Origin: Acidobacteriota bacterium | Lineage (GTDB): Bacteria > Acidobacteriota > Terriglobia > UBA7540 | Direction: 5' to 3' | Assembly: GCA_004298155.1 (NCBI GenBank) | Contig: SCRD01000017.1 | Coordinates: 186,001-250,000, forward strand | Length of the DNA: 64,000 nt | Shown: positions 35,967 to 46,128 of the stretch, one piece after another | Position numbering within the stretch: position 1 is the stretch's first letter | Layout: each line of letters starts with the position of its first letter | The notes under the pieces: generated by a model | Databases searched by the model: none | What the model was told of the DNA's origin: nothing | What the model saw: the letters and a program-made list of their open reading frames with translations, nothing else | Program-made: the position numbers and the translations under genes

Positions 35967-36573
35967 TTTCCACCTCCCTCACCGCGGGTCGAAGATAAAA
36001 TGCAGTGCCAGCATCGTATGCGATCAACGGGCACGGTGCGTGCGGTCAAACGCGGATTCACGAGAGCGTTCCTGTTCACTCCTTCGCATACAGGGCATAA
36101 CTCTCCCCATGCGTACCGTCCACGATCTCCGTATAACGCCCATCCCGCCGGGGTTACCGGCAGTGAAACGGCGCTCTATTTAGCTCCCGGTCGATCTTCG
36201 GTTCGCGAAAAGGGCCTTATCGCTTTTGCGCTTTCTTCTTTCTGCACATATAGACACCATGGGCCCGCATGAAGTTCCAGAAATCTTCTCTCCGGCCCCG
36301 CAGCAGGTAATGAGCAGCTCAGTCTTTACCGCCATTCTGAGCGCAGCGAAGAATCCCTGCATTACTAGTGCCGAGTGTGGGCGTACCAGGCCGTCTGGTG
36401 AGGGACAACTTAAGCCTCTGAGTGATTGGGTGATTTGCGATTGCGGGATTGAAGGACAAGTTTTTGTGGTGGCTGCTTTACGCCGCCATGCGATCGCAGC
36501 CGTGGGGGATAAACTCGCCGCGATCGCTCTGCCATGAGTGCCGTCAAGCCCGCCACGGAATGCGGCTGCGACC
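35967..36573. other. 607-bp intergenic stretch
   Basis: No gene, tRNA or T-tailed terminator was recognised. It contains two GCGATCGC palindromes 30 bp apart (36490-36497 and 36520-36527) and a GAGCGCAGCGAAG-type motif near 36338-36350 like dispersed intergenic sequences of some genomes. It lies between a minus-strand TonB gene and the 3' end of the surface-protein gene, so it should hold the TonB promoter (close to 35967) and a terminator, neither of which I could point out. Confidence 0.4.
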
Positions 36574-38313
36574 CTACTTCACAACCAGCGTGAGCGTGGT
36601 CGAATGGCTTAGGTTGCCAGAGGTTCCATTGACAATCATGCCGTAATTGCCCGGCGGGGTGCCGGGCGAGCTTGGAGCCGCGCTAGAGCCTCCGCCTCCG
36701 CACGATGCCCATAACGTGACGGCAAGCAGGATGGAGCCCAGCGCGACAGCACGATTCGGACCCACGCGGGCAAGCGTTCCGAGGGAAACGTGACGCCATG
36801 GCTGGCCCAATGGTGCTCGAAGCTCCAACCACCAGGCGAACAGGTTCAATGCCACTAGCGCCAGCGTAACCCACCATACCCTGGGTGGTGTGGTAGGAGG
36901 AAACGGTTCGGGCGGCATGGCCGTCGAGCGCGCCATTGTCGTTACGGTTACTGTCACGTTCTGGGGGCCTGAGCCACTCAGTGTCACGGACGAGGGGGAC
37001 ACCGAACACGTCGCTTCCAACGGCGCACCCGGGCAACTTAGCGTCACAGATTGATTGAACGCACCTAGCGGGGCGACGGCAATTGTAAAGGTGGCTGAAC
37101 CTCCCGCCGTCACCGTCACACTTGAGGGTGTCCCTGGCGCTGGACCCATTGTGAAATCCGGCGGGCTGGCGCTCCCGCTCAAGTTGACGCTTTGTGGACT
37201 GCCGCTCACGTCGTCCGCGATGTCCAGGGTGGCGCTCCGCGTTCCAGATGCCGAGGGCGCAAAGGTGACGTTGATGGTGCAGCCGAAGCCGACTCCCAGT
37301 TGCGCGCCCACCGAACACTCAGTACCTGGGGCCAGAACAAAGTCCGCCGCATTTGTGCCCGTGATCGTGATGCCGGAAAAGTTGATGGGCACGGTTCCGG
37401 TGTTCCAGACCGTCACCGGCTGAGCGGGGCTTGTCTGCCCTACGTATATCTGAGTATTAAAATTCAAGCTTGAAGTGGAGAGTTTGAGCAGCTTCCCTTC
37501 CGCCGTGCCAATCAAGTTTACATCTTGCCTCGTCGGGCCGAGTATATTCGCATCAACATTAACGGCCCCGCTCACAGAACCTGTTACCGTTGGAGTGAAG
37601 CTGACGGTAACGGCGCAACTTTTGCCGGCGTCCAGACTGCCTCCGCAATTATTGGTTTCTGCAAAGTTCGGATCAGGTGTGATGGCGCCATCCAGCGAGA
37701 CGGAAAGTTTCATGGTTGCGCCGCCGGAATTGGTGACGGTCACGGTCTGCGGTGAGCTGGTTGTGCCCACGGTCTGCATGGGGAACGACAAACTAGCTGG
37801 AGTAATCTGAAGGGCGGGACCCTGGACCACCACCAGCGTCCCCGTGGCCTGCCTGCTAATGGTGCCGTCGGTAGCGTTCACTGTGAAGGTATAAGTTCCC
37901 GCCGGAACGCTCGATGACGTCTCAATCGTGAGGCTGGTTATCGCCCCATAGCCTGTGAGCGTGATCTGTGAATCGCCAAGGAGGCAGGAAGCGCCCACCG
38001 GCAGGCCCATGCACTGCAGTTGGACGGTGGTTGAGTACCCTTCAACCGAACCAAGATTAAGCAGATAATCGGGGGTCGTCTGGCCGCCGGCCACAGTGTA
38101 GGAGGTAAAAGCCAGGTACATCGTGAACCCTTCTAAGCGGGTCGCCTGGGTGCCATAGGCCGTTTCGGTTTCCGTCCCAAGCTGGGCCTGGACAGAGAAA
38201 ACGTGGCTGGGATTGAATGCCGCGCCAATCTGAAACGGAACTTGCTGGCTCACCGATCCCGCGGGAATCGTAATGCTGGTCGGGATGGTAATGGCCGGGT
38301 CGCTAGTAGACAA
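36574..38313 (-). pseudogene. 3' part of frameshifted surface protein: Ig-like and choice-of-anchor-D domains
   Basis: 579 codons. Two choice-of-anchor-D (ASH-like) domains are seen, each with LSFPMQTVGTTSSPQTVTV or NFNTQIYVGQ and the CTINVTFAPSASGTRSATL pattern, then an Ig-like stretch, a membrane helix (VWWVTLALVALNLFAWWLEL) and an end with WASCGGGGSS and YGMIVNGTSG, typical of acidobacterial exported proteins. The frame has only a TTG at its 5' end and no ribosome site. Upstream of it the same frame reads INLAVPSSSSTTVSLSTSD, the natural continuation, so this is the tail of the gene at 38303-41128. Confidence 0.7.
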
Positions 38314-41128
38314 ACTGACGGTGGTTGAGCTTGAAGAAGGAACAGCCAGGTTGATCTGTAACGCTGCCGCTGGAACCGATTACCGGGTCCGAGACAAGGC
38401 GAATCTGCATTGCAGGGCCCGGCATGGCGGGAATCACATGATAGGATGAAGTAGCCTGGTCAAGTTCAACCAAATCCGCGCGGCCGTCCCCAGTGACGTC
38501 TGCGGCTATCTGCGGAGGCCTCGGAGTGGTTATCTCAAACACCGTATAGGTGGGAGTAAAAGTCCCGTCGCCATTTCCTGCCAGAATTTGAAAATAGGAA
38601 TTATTCTCATGATTGGAGCCATAGTTGGCTGGGACCTGGAAAACGGCAATATCCAGGTTGCCATCACCGTTGAAGTCGGCGAGGAATGGCCCGTTAACGT
38701 CAATGTTGCCGATGTCGATTCGCCCGGAGTAGGGCTCGTAGATGTTGCTCAGCCTGAATGACCCATCGGCCTGGCATAAATAGATGGCGAACTGGAGTCG
38801 AGCTCCTTCAGCCACCGTCGTGAGTGGTTCCTCCAGTTCGACGATGTCCGGACGTCCGTCGTGGTTCAGGTCGGCAACGGTGATGGGGCCGACGTTTGTT
38901 AAAACCACCTTCGGCAGCGCGAAAGTGCCGTCGCCGTTCCCAAGGAATTCATAGACATCATGGCCCACAGTTCCTGCGAGCTCGCTGGTCTCCGAGTCCA
39001 GTATGTCTGGTTTTCCATCGGCATTGAAATCTCCCACGTAAACCCGGGCGGGGTACATGCCCGAATTGACGTCGAACCGGGTCTGGTATCCTGGTGTGAA
39101 TCCACCCTCGCCATTGCCAAGGAAGACCGTCAGCTCTGAGGAGTTGCTATTGGCTGCCGATCCTGGTACCGAGCTCAAGACAACAAAATCAAGCTTCCCG
39201 TCGGCGTTGAAGTCCCCGACAGCCACCTTTCCATTTGCACCAGGAGGCAATGTCACGGTGGCTGGACCGAATTTCCCGCCCCCGTCGTTTGGAGCGAACG
39301 AAAGATAAGACCCACCGGTAGCGAAATCGGCGCCCGCAACTAGTAAGTCTGGCAGTAGCGGACTGCGGAAACCCGCTATGGCCGTGTCATTAACGCTGTC
39401 GGACATGGTCCCGAGCACGTCGGAATGCATCACTTGGCTGAAGATTCCGTTTCCCTGATTGAGCAGCACCCCCAGGTTATCGCAGGTGCCGCAGCTATCA
39501 CCCGGGCTCGTTCCCTCCAGGAGCGAAAGGTCCGGCCTGCCGTCGCCATTCACGTCTTTTGCAACTGGCAGGGTAAGCGGCGCGTTGACAACGCCCGTCG
39601 AAACTCCATTGACGTAATAACCGATGTACGCTCCCTGCGGCGGGCCAAATCCGCCCTTGCCGTCATTCGCATACACGGACACCGAATCGGTGTCCTGGTT
39701 GGCGGTGATGATGTCTGGAAAACCGTCTCCCTTCAAGTCCGCAACGGCCAGCGAATACATTCCAGGCTCGCCGCGGTAGATCGTTGGCGGACCGAAGCCA
39801 CCATGGCCGTCGCCCGGAAGTACGCTGACCAGGTGACCGGACTGCCAACCGTATTCCAATTCGGGGGCCAGGAAAATTCCCGAGGCCACAATGTCCAGGT
39901 TGCCGTCACCGTTCACATCAGCAAGCCCAATGCCATAGCCGATTTCCCCAATGCCATACGCCGTAGCCCTGCTGAAGGTCCCGCCGCAATTGCCTAGCAA
40001 GACGTCAGCTAGGTCCCAGGTATCCAGCACCACCAGGTCCGCACAGCCATCACGGTTGAGGTCACCCATGGCAAGATTGATGGGCAGACGGTCCCCCGTG
40101 GGCGAGCTTCCAAACGGCCCGCCAACTGACTGTGGTGGGCTGAAAGTCCCATTGCCCTTATTGAGGTATATCCAGACGTCTGGCAAGCTGCCAGTATCAT
40201 TCGCGACGATATCCGGAAGCTTATCGCCGTTCAGGTCGGCAGCAGCCAACTCCTGAATTGTGGAATACACTCCCAATGGAGGGCCTTCAGTTGTGATCGG
40301 CGACCCGAAGGTCCCGTCCCCGTTCCCCTGTAGGAAGGCCAGGGCGCCGGTGTGCTGGTTCCCATTCATGCCGGCGACGATGTCCAGATGGCCATCGCCA
40401 TTAAAATCCTGAACCGCCAGGCTGAGCGGCGGCGCGGGCAGGGGAAACCGAGCCTCAGCGCTAAACCCTCCATGCCCATTACCCATCAGCACACCTATGG
40501 TGCTGCCGTCCGGCTCGGCCACAATCAAATCCAGTGTGCCACTTCCGCGAAGGTCCGCTGCCACCACCTCGACCGGACTGGCTGCCAGCGGAATAATCGT
40601 CGGAAGCTGCGACGTCCCGTCTCCATTGCCCAGATAGAGCCACAGGTTGCCGTCGCCGCCATTCGCCACCACCCAATCCCGGCGCCCGTCACCGTTAAAG
40701 TCGCCAGTAGCGACGCTGTCCGGTATGAACCCCGCCGGCAGGGTGGGCCGGAAGAGAAATCCGGGCAGAGTGGAGGGCGACGTCAGAGAGGTCGCGGAAC
40801 TAGGGGTTCCTTGAGTGCGGGCCGGTATGCTGCCGGAGGAAGTGTTTTGCACGGGTATGGCCAGCCCGTGGCGGCGGCGTGCAAAGCGTCGGAGATAGGC
40901 TGCTCCGGCGCGCTGGCCGTAGTTCCATCCCAGAAAACGGGTGGGAATTTGAGCCGCGCCGTTGGTTTGGGAACCTGAATGCGTCGACGGCTCCGCGCCT
41001 TTTGAACGGAATCGCCTGAGAACGTATTGGGCGCGGCCGGTGCGAGGCAGGCAAAAGGCCGAGGCGACCAGGCAACCCGCAGCCAGCCATCGGAATCGAG
41101 GAGGAACGAAGCGTTTGCGGGATTCCAA
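38303..41128 (-). CDS. FG-GAP/VCBS repeat surface protein (5' part of a frameshifted gene)
   Basis: 941 codons to a premature TAG. A signal peptide (LAAGCLVASAFCLPRTGRAQ) precedes about 13 FG-GAP repeats with the Ca-binding signature D-x-N-G-D-G-x-x-D (GDFNGDGRRDWVVANGG, QDFNGDGHLDIVAG, ADVNGDGNLDIVAS and others), forming one or two beta-propellers. The start is a TTG at 41128 with GGAGAG upstream. Near 38356 an extra base shifts the frame; without it the protein would run on into the next entry for about 1517 aa in all. The predicted role is adhesion or surface binding; no substrate is known. Confidence 0.8.
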   Translation of the reverse strand: MESRKRFVPPRFRWLAAGCLVASAFCLPRTGRAQYVLRRFRSKGAEPSTHSGSQTNGAAQIPTRFLGWNYGQRAGAAYLRRFARRRHGLAIPVQNTSSGSIPARTQGTPSSATSLTSPSTLPGFLFRPTLPAGFIPDSVATGDFNGDGRRDWVVANGGDGNLWLYLGNGDGTSQLPTIIPLAASPVEVVAADLRGSGTLDLIVAEPDGSTIGVLMGNGHGGFSAEARFPLPAPPLSLAVQDFNGDGHLDIVAGMNGNQHTGALAFLQGNGDGTFGSPITTEGPPLGVYSTIQELAAADLNGDKLPDIVANDTGSLPDVWIYLNKGNGTFSPPQSVGGPFGSSPTGDRLPINLAMGDLNRDGCADLVVLDTWDLADVLLGNCGGTFSRATAYGIGEIGYGIGLADVNGDGNLDIVASGIFLAPELEYGWQSGHLVSVLPGDGHGGFGPPTIYRGEPGMYSLAVADLKGDGFPDIITANQDTDSVSVYANDGKGGFGPPQGAYIGYYVNGVSTGVVNAPLTLPVAKDVNGDGRPDLSLLEGTSPGDSCGTCDNLGVLLNQGNGIFSQVMHSDVLGTMSDSVNDTAIAGFRSPLLPDLLVAGADFATGGSYLSFAPNDGGGKFGPATVTLPPGANGKVAVGDFNADGKLDFVVLSSVPGSAANSNSSELTVFLGNGEGGFTPGYQTRFDVNSGMYPARVYVGDFNADGKPDILDSETSELAGTVGHDVYEFLGNGDGTFALPKVVLTNVGPITVADLNHDGRPDIVELEEPLTTVAEGARLQFAIYLCQADGSFRLSNIYEPYSGRIDIGNIDVNGPFLADFNGDGNLDIAVFQVPANYGSNHENNSYFQILAGNGDGTFTPTYTVFEITTPRPPQIAADVTGDGRADLVELDQATSSYHVIPAMPGPAMQIRLVSDPVIGSSGSVTDQPGCSFFKLNHRQFVY

Positions 41129-41327
41129 AGTTCTCTCCAGAGCGATGGCTAGCTAAATAAGAGAACTATACATATCCCTGTCTTCGCTGCAAGTCAAGCG
41201 GTTTGAACAGGGCTGAACAGGGCACGTTCCGCCGTTATATTGATTGATCTGCGCACGGCTCGTCTAAAAGGGAGGCAGAATCCTGCTCTGACACGATCAG
41301 GGCATACGGATAGCTTCAGGATTTCAG

Positions 41328-41348
41328 GCGGCGATCAAAGATCGCCGC
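41328..41348. repeat. Perfect 9-bp hairpin GCGGCGATC-AAA-GATCGCCGC
   Basis: Arms are perfect with a 3-base loop and no T tract on either side. It lies 72 bp beyond the stop of the minus-strand radical SAM gene, in a 291-bp gap otherwise empty apart from the FG-GAP gene promoter region. It may be a transcription barrier or a REP-like element. Confidence 0.5.
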
Positions 41349-41419
41349 TCCGGACAAACTGCCAGTGGGGGACACCACCGCTACAGCCCACACCCCATAT
41401 GCCCTCTACTGCATGCCGT

Positions 41420-42550
41420 CTATGCGAAGGCGAGGGCGTATTGGCGATGCAGGGGAGCGATGGCGCTTTCTTCGCGTCTGCCGTCGAGGCCGTATCGGGC
41501 GCGCAATTCGGTAACAAGTGTAGAGATGCTGTCCTTGTATTCCGCCGGGAGATATGCGGAGTGCCTGTAGAGCTTGCGATAGCGCCTGACGAGATCCGGG
41601 CGTTGCTTCTCCAGAAACGGCATGAACTGCGCCATGGCGCTGGGCATGAGGAAGAGCACCATGCCGAGCAGGAACTGCGCGCCGTGCTCTGAGGCCGCTC
41701 GGGCAAGGTGCTCAAGCTGCGTGGGTGAATCCGTGAGGCCGGGGATGATGGGCGCGGCGTTCACGCCTGTTCGGATACCCGCGGAGACGAGATGGCGCAC
41801 TGCTTCCAGGCGCATGATGGGCGGCGGCGCTTTTGGCTCCATCAGGCGGGCGAGGCCTGAATCCACGGTGGTGACTGTAATATGGACGTTCAGCCGGTGC
41901 CGGCGCGCAAGAGGTACGAGCAGATCAATATCCCGCAGAATCAGCGTGCTCTTGGTGGTGATGGAAAAATCGAGATCTTCGAATTCGCCGAGCACCTTGA
42001 GCATGCCGCGCGTAACTTCAAATTGCTTCTCCGCCGGCTGGTAAGGGTCCGTAGCGGTGCCGAGCGCGATGGGCAGGCCGCCATCGCGGGCACGGCGGAG
42101 TTCGGCGCGCAGGAGCTCGGGCGATCCCAGCTTGGCGAAAATCTTGCGTTCAAACTCAAGGCCGTCATGCAACTCCATGAATTCGTGCGTGTAGCGCGCG
42201 TAACAATACTTGCAACCGAATTCGCAGCCGCGATAGGGATTGAGCGTCCAGGCGAAGGGCATGCGGCCGCTCGATTCACGGTTGAGGGCCGAGCGGGCCG
42301 GCAAAGAAAAGTACTCGACGCCCGTCCGTTCGCGCACGCGGGGGCTCGATTGCGCCAGGCGAGCAATGCCGACCAGCTTGGCCGGTTCGGGTACCCGATT
42401 ACATGAAGACGCATGAAGGGAACCTGGCGATTCGCGGGCCACGAAGGGCGAAGACGCTGTGGTATTTGCGTGAGGGCCGGTTTGCGCACCCGGGTCGACG
42501 CGAACTGGCGATACGAAATTGAAACCAGGCGTGGGAAGCAGGTTTTCCAT
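41420..42550 (-). CDS. Radical SAM protein, PA0069/Rv2578c family
   Basis: 376 aa. The iron-sulfur motif is CEFGCKYCYARYTHEF (C-x3-C-x2-C), preceded by NPYRGCEFGC. Other family marks are ALGTATDPYQPAEKQ, FSITTKSTLILRDIDLL and NVHITVTTVD. It resembles spore photoproduct lyase-like SPL proteins but the product is unknown. A weak GAGG site is two bases from the ATG. The gene is monocistronic and its first 75 residues are poorly conserved, so the start may lie further in, such as the GTG or Met near ERTGVEYF. Confidence 0.8.
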   Translation of the reverse strand: MENLLPTPGFNFVSPVRVDPGAQTGPHANTTASSPFVARESPGSLHASSCNRVPEPAKLVGIARLAQSSPRVRERTGVEYFSLPARSALNRESSGRMPFAWTLNPYRGCEFGCKYCYARYTHEFMELHDGLEFERKIFAKLGSPELLRAELRRARDGGLPIALGTATDPYQPAEKQFEVTRGMLKVLGEFEDLDFSITTKSTLILRDIDLLVPLARRHRLNVHITVTTVDSGLARLMEPKAPPPIMRLEAVRHLVSAGIRTGVNAAPIIPGLTDSPTQLEHLARAASEHGAQFLLGMVLFLMPSAMAQFMPFLEKQRPDLVRRYRKLYRHSAYLPAEYKDSISTLVTELRARYGLDGRREESAIAPLHRQYALAFA

Positions 42551-42696
42551 AGCCTCAACTTCTCAACGAAAGTTGAAACTATCTTCGCTTTTTATTCGCC
42601 ATTTGTCAAGAGCTGGAAAAATCATTCTTGAAAGCCAGGAAGCCTGGAATTCCTTATATGTTATCAATAGCTTACGCTTGGCTAAAAGAATGGATG

Positions 42697-45672
42697 TCAA
42701 TCGGAACCGATCATTCGGCGGTAAGCGTAGCGGACTTCCTGCTGGGCTTCCTTCAGTTTTTCGGCAAGTGTTCCAAAATGTGACACAAGTCCCCAGTGTC
42801 GTGCCAGGTTCTCGACGGCCTCGCGGTGTCCAACATGCGCCGGTAGTCCTTCGGCTGCTTTGCCCGTCACAAGCCGGACTGCATGATCGACGCTACGCAA
42901 GAACGCCGCCCCGCGGCGAAGCGACATCGCGTCTGCGTTGCTCAGCGCTCCTGCCGAACGAAGCGCTTCAATCTGGGTCGCCATGTTGGCGCCGTGTGGC
43001 ACCAGAACCCGATGCCGCATTCGAAGGCAGGAGACAGCAAAGTCCACATCGTAGTAGCCGCCTGGGGCGGTCTTGGTATTGTCGGGCGGCACGTGCTTTT
43101 CCTTTTCCAGCCTGCGCCGCATCCTCTGCAACTCACCTTCAAGGTCAGGGAAGCTATGGAAGCGGTCCATCACCTCTGTCACAATGTCGTCAGCCAATTT
43201 GCGAGCCAGGCCTTCGTTTCCGGCCAGCGGACATGCCTTCAAATACGTCAACGCTTCCCAGACCTGTGCGGATTCCCTGATATAGTCGAGGAGCGATGTA
43301 TGCGTGGGGACGAGTTCACCTTCCTGCCCGCGTGGCCGCAGGCGCGTGTCTACCACAAACAGCGTGCCGTCACGCGTGTAGCTAGAAATCACTTCGATGA
43401 CCTTTTCGGCAAGGCGCATGCAGCGGGCAACTTCCTCCCGCGAGGTGCTTGCGGGCGCCACGAACATCAGGTCAGCATCAGAAGCCAGGTCGAATTCGCT
43501 CAGTCCCAGGCGGCCCAGGCCCAAAATCACAAACGGCGACTGCCTCATTCGGAGGGATGCGCCATCTTCCGCGGCTTCTAACGCCTGATACCCGATCGAT
43601 AACGCGCTGGCCACTGACCTGCCTGCAAGCTCGGTCCATCGTTCCAGGCGGGAATAAATGTCGCCCAGTTCCACCAGGTCAGCAGAGCCCAGTTCCAGCA
43701 CGGTCGCGCGGAAGTTCCGCCGAAGCAGCGCCATCTTTTCACGAACGTCGAATGTCCCTTCCGCCACCCAGGCAAAAGGCTCCATGGTGATGGCCCTTTC
43801 AATTCCCATGACTATTTCCGGCTGGCTCTCTACCGCCGGACGCGCGACTTCACGCGAGTCGAGTGCGGAGATATCCTCCGGGTGATGGACCAGCAGGCCG
43901 GTCAGGTAATCGCTTGAGGCACCGATTCGGATCGCCTGTTCCACGCAAGCCGGCTGCTGTCGCGCGTACGCGAACCCCTCAGGATGTGCCAGCAGTGCGC
44001 CAAACAATCGCGCAACATTTTTGCGAGTGCGTTCCGGAAGGTTGGCATTCTGCATCAGCTCCGAAAGCTCAGGCGCCTGAGCGGTAAGGTATTCCAGCAA
44101 TGATTGATAAGAGTGTGGAGCGTGGTCACCAACGGGCGCAATCAACGGCGTCAGCGCATATGCCGTTCCCGGAATGGGAGTTGTGTCCGGCCGTACAATG
44201 CGCTGATGGATTTCTGTTACCGTCGCGAAGACCTCCTGGATCTTTCGCAGCAGCTTTTTACCCGGCGATGTGCTGCTCTCGATTCCCGTCCGGCGGGCCA
44301 GGCGATCTATTGCATCGGCCTCGGTGGGCAGGCGATGGGTCTGGAGCCCCAGTTCAAACTGGACGCGGTGCTCCACTTTTCTCAGGAATTCATAGGCGCT
44401 GACCAGGGCCGCGTAATCGCGATCGGTGATCCATCCCTTGTCATTCAGCTTGCGCAGGGCAAGCAGGGTACCTCCCGATCTCACCCAGCGGTCTTCGCCG
44501 CCATGCAGCCGCTGAAGGCACTGAGTGAGGAATTCAATATCTCGAATGCCGCCCCGGTGCAGTTTGACATCGATGGAGTTGCTGCGGCTTTGGTCCAGCT
44601 TACGCGAAATTCTCTCGCGCGACCGCAGCACAGCTTCCACGGCGGCAAAGTCGGCCGGCGAACCGTAAATGAAAGGCTCCACTCCGCGCAGGAACTCGCG
44701 CGTCACGCGTACATGCCCAACCGAGTGTCTCGCCTTGATCAGCATCTGCAGTTCCCACTCACGCGCCCGCCTGGCGTAATATTCGAGCGCCGATTTCAGG
44801 CTGATCGCCAGATCTCCCATTTCGCCCTCGGGACGCAGCCGCAGATCCACACGAAACACCTGGCCCTGCGGCGTGGACTGCGTAATAGTGCGCGTGATGG
44901 CATTCGCCAGGCGCACAAAATATTCCTTGTTGCTGATGATGGAATCCGGCTCGCTGCCGCCTGCGGTTTCACCGTCTCTTTCGTAAAGGAAGAGCAGGTC
45001 GATGTCCGAACTGTAATTGAGCTCGTTGCCGCCCAGTTTGCCGAGCGAGACGATGCTGAAGCCGCTGCGCACAATGCGGCCCTGAGCGTCGCGATACTGT
45101 GGCAGTCCGTAGCGCTTTTCCAGTTCCTGATCACAGAAGATCAGCGCGTTCCACAGCATGACATCAGCCAGCATGGAAAGTTCCAGCGTGGTTTCGCCCA
45201 GCGTGGAAAGCCTCAGAACGTCTTTCAGCACGATGCGAAGATAGTTTCGCCGCTTGAAGCGCGCCAATTGCGCGGAAAGCCATACATCCGGATGCGTGGT
45301 GGAAAAACGCGCGTAGTCCTGCATCAGTTCTTCCCGCGATTTCAGCTTGGTGAATTTTCGGTCGCGCGCAAACTGCGCCGGCAGGGAAGGATCGGCAAAA
45401 AAGCTTTCGGCCAGAAACGTGCTATAACCGAAAATGGCCACCAGGTAGGTGAGTGCGGTGGGATGCTGGGACAGGTCCGCCAGAACTTCAGCCGGGGCGC
45501 CCAGCACATAGCGCTCCAGAAGATTCAGTGCCCCGTCCGGATCGGGTGAATGCGCCAGCAGCGACGCTACGGGAGCTGCCAGTTCGGACGCCAGCCGCCC
45601 TGCCAGCCGTTCCGCGTTGCTCTCGGCTTTTGATGGATCCTGAAATACAATCCCCGCAAACTCAGGACGCAT
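42697..45672 (-). CDS. glnE: Glutamine synthetase adenylyltransferase/adenylyl-removing enzyme
   Basis: 991 aa, full length for GlnE. Two nucleotidyltransferase domains are seen: the N-terminal removase domain with SLGKLGGNELNYSSDIDLLFL, and the C-terminal adenylylase domain with GLGRLGLSEFDLASDADLMF, each followed by a helical GlnE-type helper domain (FRVDLRLRPEGEMGDL; VDTRLRPRGQEGEL). It adds AMP to a Tyr of GlnA or removes it in response to PII and glutamine. The matching glnA is 13 kb away with the target Tyr present. No ribosome site is obvious before ATG 45672. Confidence 0.95.
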   Translation of the reverse strand: MRPEFAGIVFQDPSKAESNAERLAGRLASELAAPVASLLAHSPDPDGALNLLERYVLGAPAEVLADLSQHPTALTYLVAIFGYSTFLAESFFADPSLPAQFARDRKFTKLKSREELMQDYARFSTTHPDVWLSAQLARFKRRNYLRIVLKDVLRLSTLGETTLELSMLADVMLWNALIFCDQELEKRYGLPQYRDAQGRIVRSGFSIVSLGKLGGNELNYSSDIDLLFLYERDGETAGGSEPDSIISNKEYFVRLANAITRTITQSTPQGQVFRVDLRLRPEGEMGDLAISLKSALEYYARRAREWELQMLIKARHSVGHVRVTREFLRGVEPFIYGSPADFAAVEAVLRSRERISRKLDQSRSNSIDVKLHRGGIRDIEFLTQCLQRLHGGEDRWVRSGGTLLALRKLNDKGWITDRDYAALVSAYEFLRKVEHRVQFELGLQTHRLPTEADAIDRLARRTGIESSTSPGKKLLRKIQEVFATVTEIHQRIVRPDTTPIPGTAYALTPLIAPVGDHAPHSYQSLLEYLTAQAPELSELMQNANLPERTRKNVARLFGALLAHPEGFAYARQQPACVEQAIRIGASSDYLTGLLVHHPEDISALDSREVARPAVESQPEIVMGIERAITMEPFAWVAEGTFDVREKMALLRRNFRATVLELGSADLVELGDIYSRLERWTELAGRSVASALSIGYQALEAAEDGASLRMRQSPFVILGLGRLGLSEFDLASDADLMFVAPASTSREEVARCMRLAEKVIEVISSYTRDGTLFVVDTRLRPRGQEGELVPTHTSLLDYIRESAQVWEALTYLKACPLAGNEGLARKLADDIVTEVMDRFHSFPDLEGELQRMRRRLEKEKHVPPDNTKTAPGGYYDVDFAVSCLRMRHRVLVPHGANMATQIEALRSAGALSNADAMSLRRGAAFLRSVDHAVRLVTGKAAEGLPAHVGHREAVENLARHWGLVSHFGTLAEKLKEAQQEVRYAYRRMIGSD

Positions 45673-45756
45673 GACTTGTGATTATACCAGCCCTCGCGGG
45701 TCTCGCAGGACCCCACCTGTCGTGCCAGATGCTGAGGCCCCCTGGGTAAAAGAGGG

Positions 45757-45786
45757 TTGTAAACAAACTATTTCTTCATTATAGTT
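45757..45786 (+). promoter_or_regulatory. padR promoter with overlapping operator
   Basis: TTGTAA (45757-45762) and TATAGT (45780-45785) are 17 bases apart, a good sigma-70 promoter. The predicted start near 45792 is at the padR ATG (45793), so the mRNA is leaderless or almost so. AACTAT (45766-45771) and ATAGTT (45781-45786) form an inverted repeat across the spacer and -10, as expected for a PadR dimer repressing itself. Confidence 0.62.
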
Positions 45787-45792
45787 GAGTAA

Positions 45793-46128
45793 ATGGCGGC
45801 GCGGTCCCAACTCGGGGAGTTTGAATTGATCGTCCTGCTGGCCTTGCTCCGCACTGGCGAGGATGCCTACGGGGTCCCCATCGCAAGAGTGATCGAAGAG
45901 ATCACGGAGCGCGAGGTCGGGATTGGAAGCGTCTACGCCGCGCTGGAACGCCTGCAACAGAAGGGCATGGTCACGTCGAGCGTCGGAAATCCGACGCCTG
46001 AGCGCGGCGGCAGGGCAAAACGATATTTCCGCGTGACCAGGGCGGGCTTGCAACAGGCCCGAAAGACGCGCAAAGCCCTCGTAGCCTTGTGGCAAGGGCT
46101 TCCGCAGCTGGAGGGAGGCAAGGCATGA
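45793..46128 (+). CDS. PadR family transcriptional regulator
   Basis: 111 aa winged-helix protein. The start is MAARSQLGEFELIVLLALLRTGEDAYGV, then the helix-turn-helix with VGIGSVYAALERLQQKGMV and the wing GNPTPERGGRAKRYFRVT. It ends with an ATGA overlap with the next gene. In Acidobacteriota, PadR genes of this kind often precede genes with the ADOP prefix domain and repress them. No ribosome site precedes its ATG. Confidence 0.88.
   Translation: MAARSQLGEFELIVLLALLRTGEDAYGVPIARVIEEITEREVGIGSVYAALERLQQKGMVTSSVGNPTPERGGRAKRYFRVTRAGLQQARKTRKALVALWQGLPQLEGGKA

Noticed and set aside
35904-36272. Plus-strand open frames in the TonB/FG-GAP gap
   Set aside because: They have no ribosome site, no domain and overlap the TonB gene start.
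36333-36356. GAGCGCAGCGAAG motif resembling dispersed intergenic sequence
   Set aside because: Only one copy in the window, so repeat status cannot be supported here.
36490-36527. Two GCGATCGC palindromes resembling HIP1
   Set aside because: HIP1 is a cyanobacterial feature; two copies 30 bp apart are not enough to claim a function.
44104-45549. 481-codon open frame on the plus strand, antisense to glnE
   Set aside because: It lies wholly inside the well-supported glnE and its product has no recognisable motif. Long antisense frames are expected opposite GC-rich genes.
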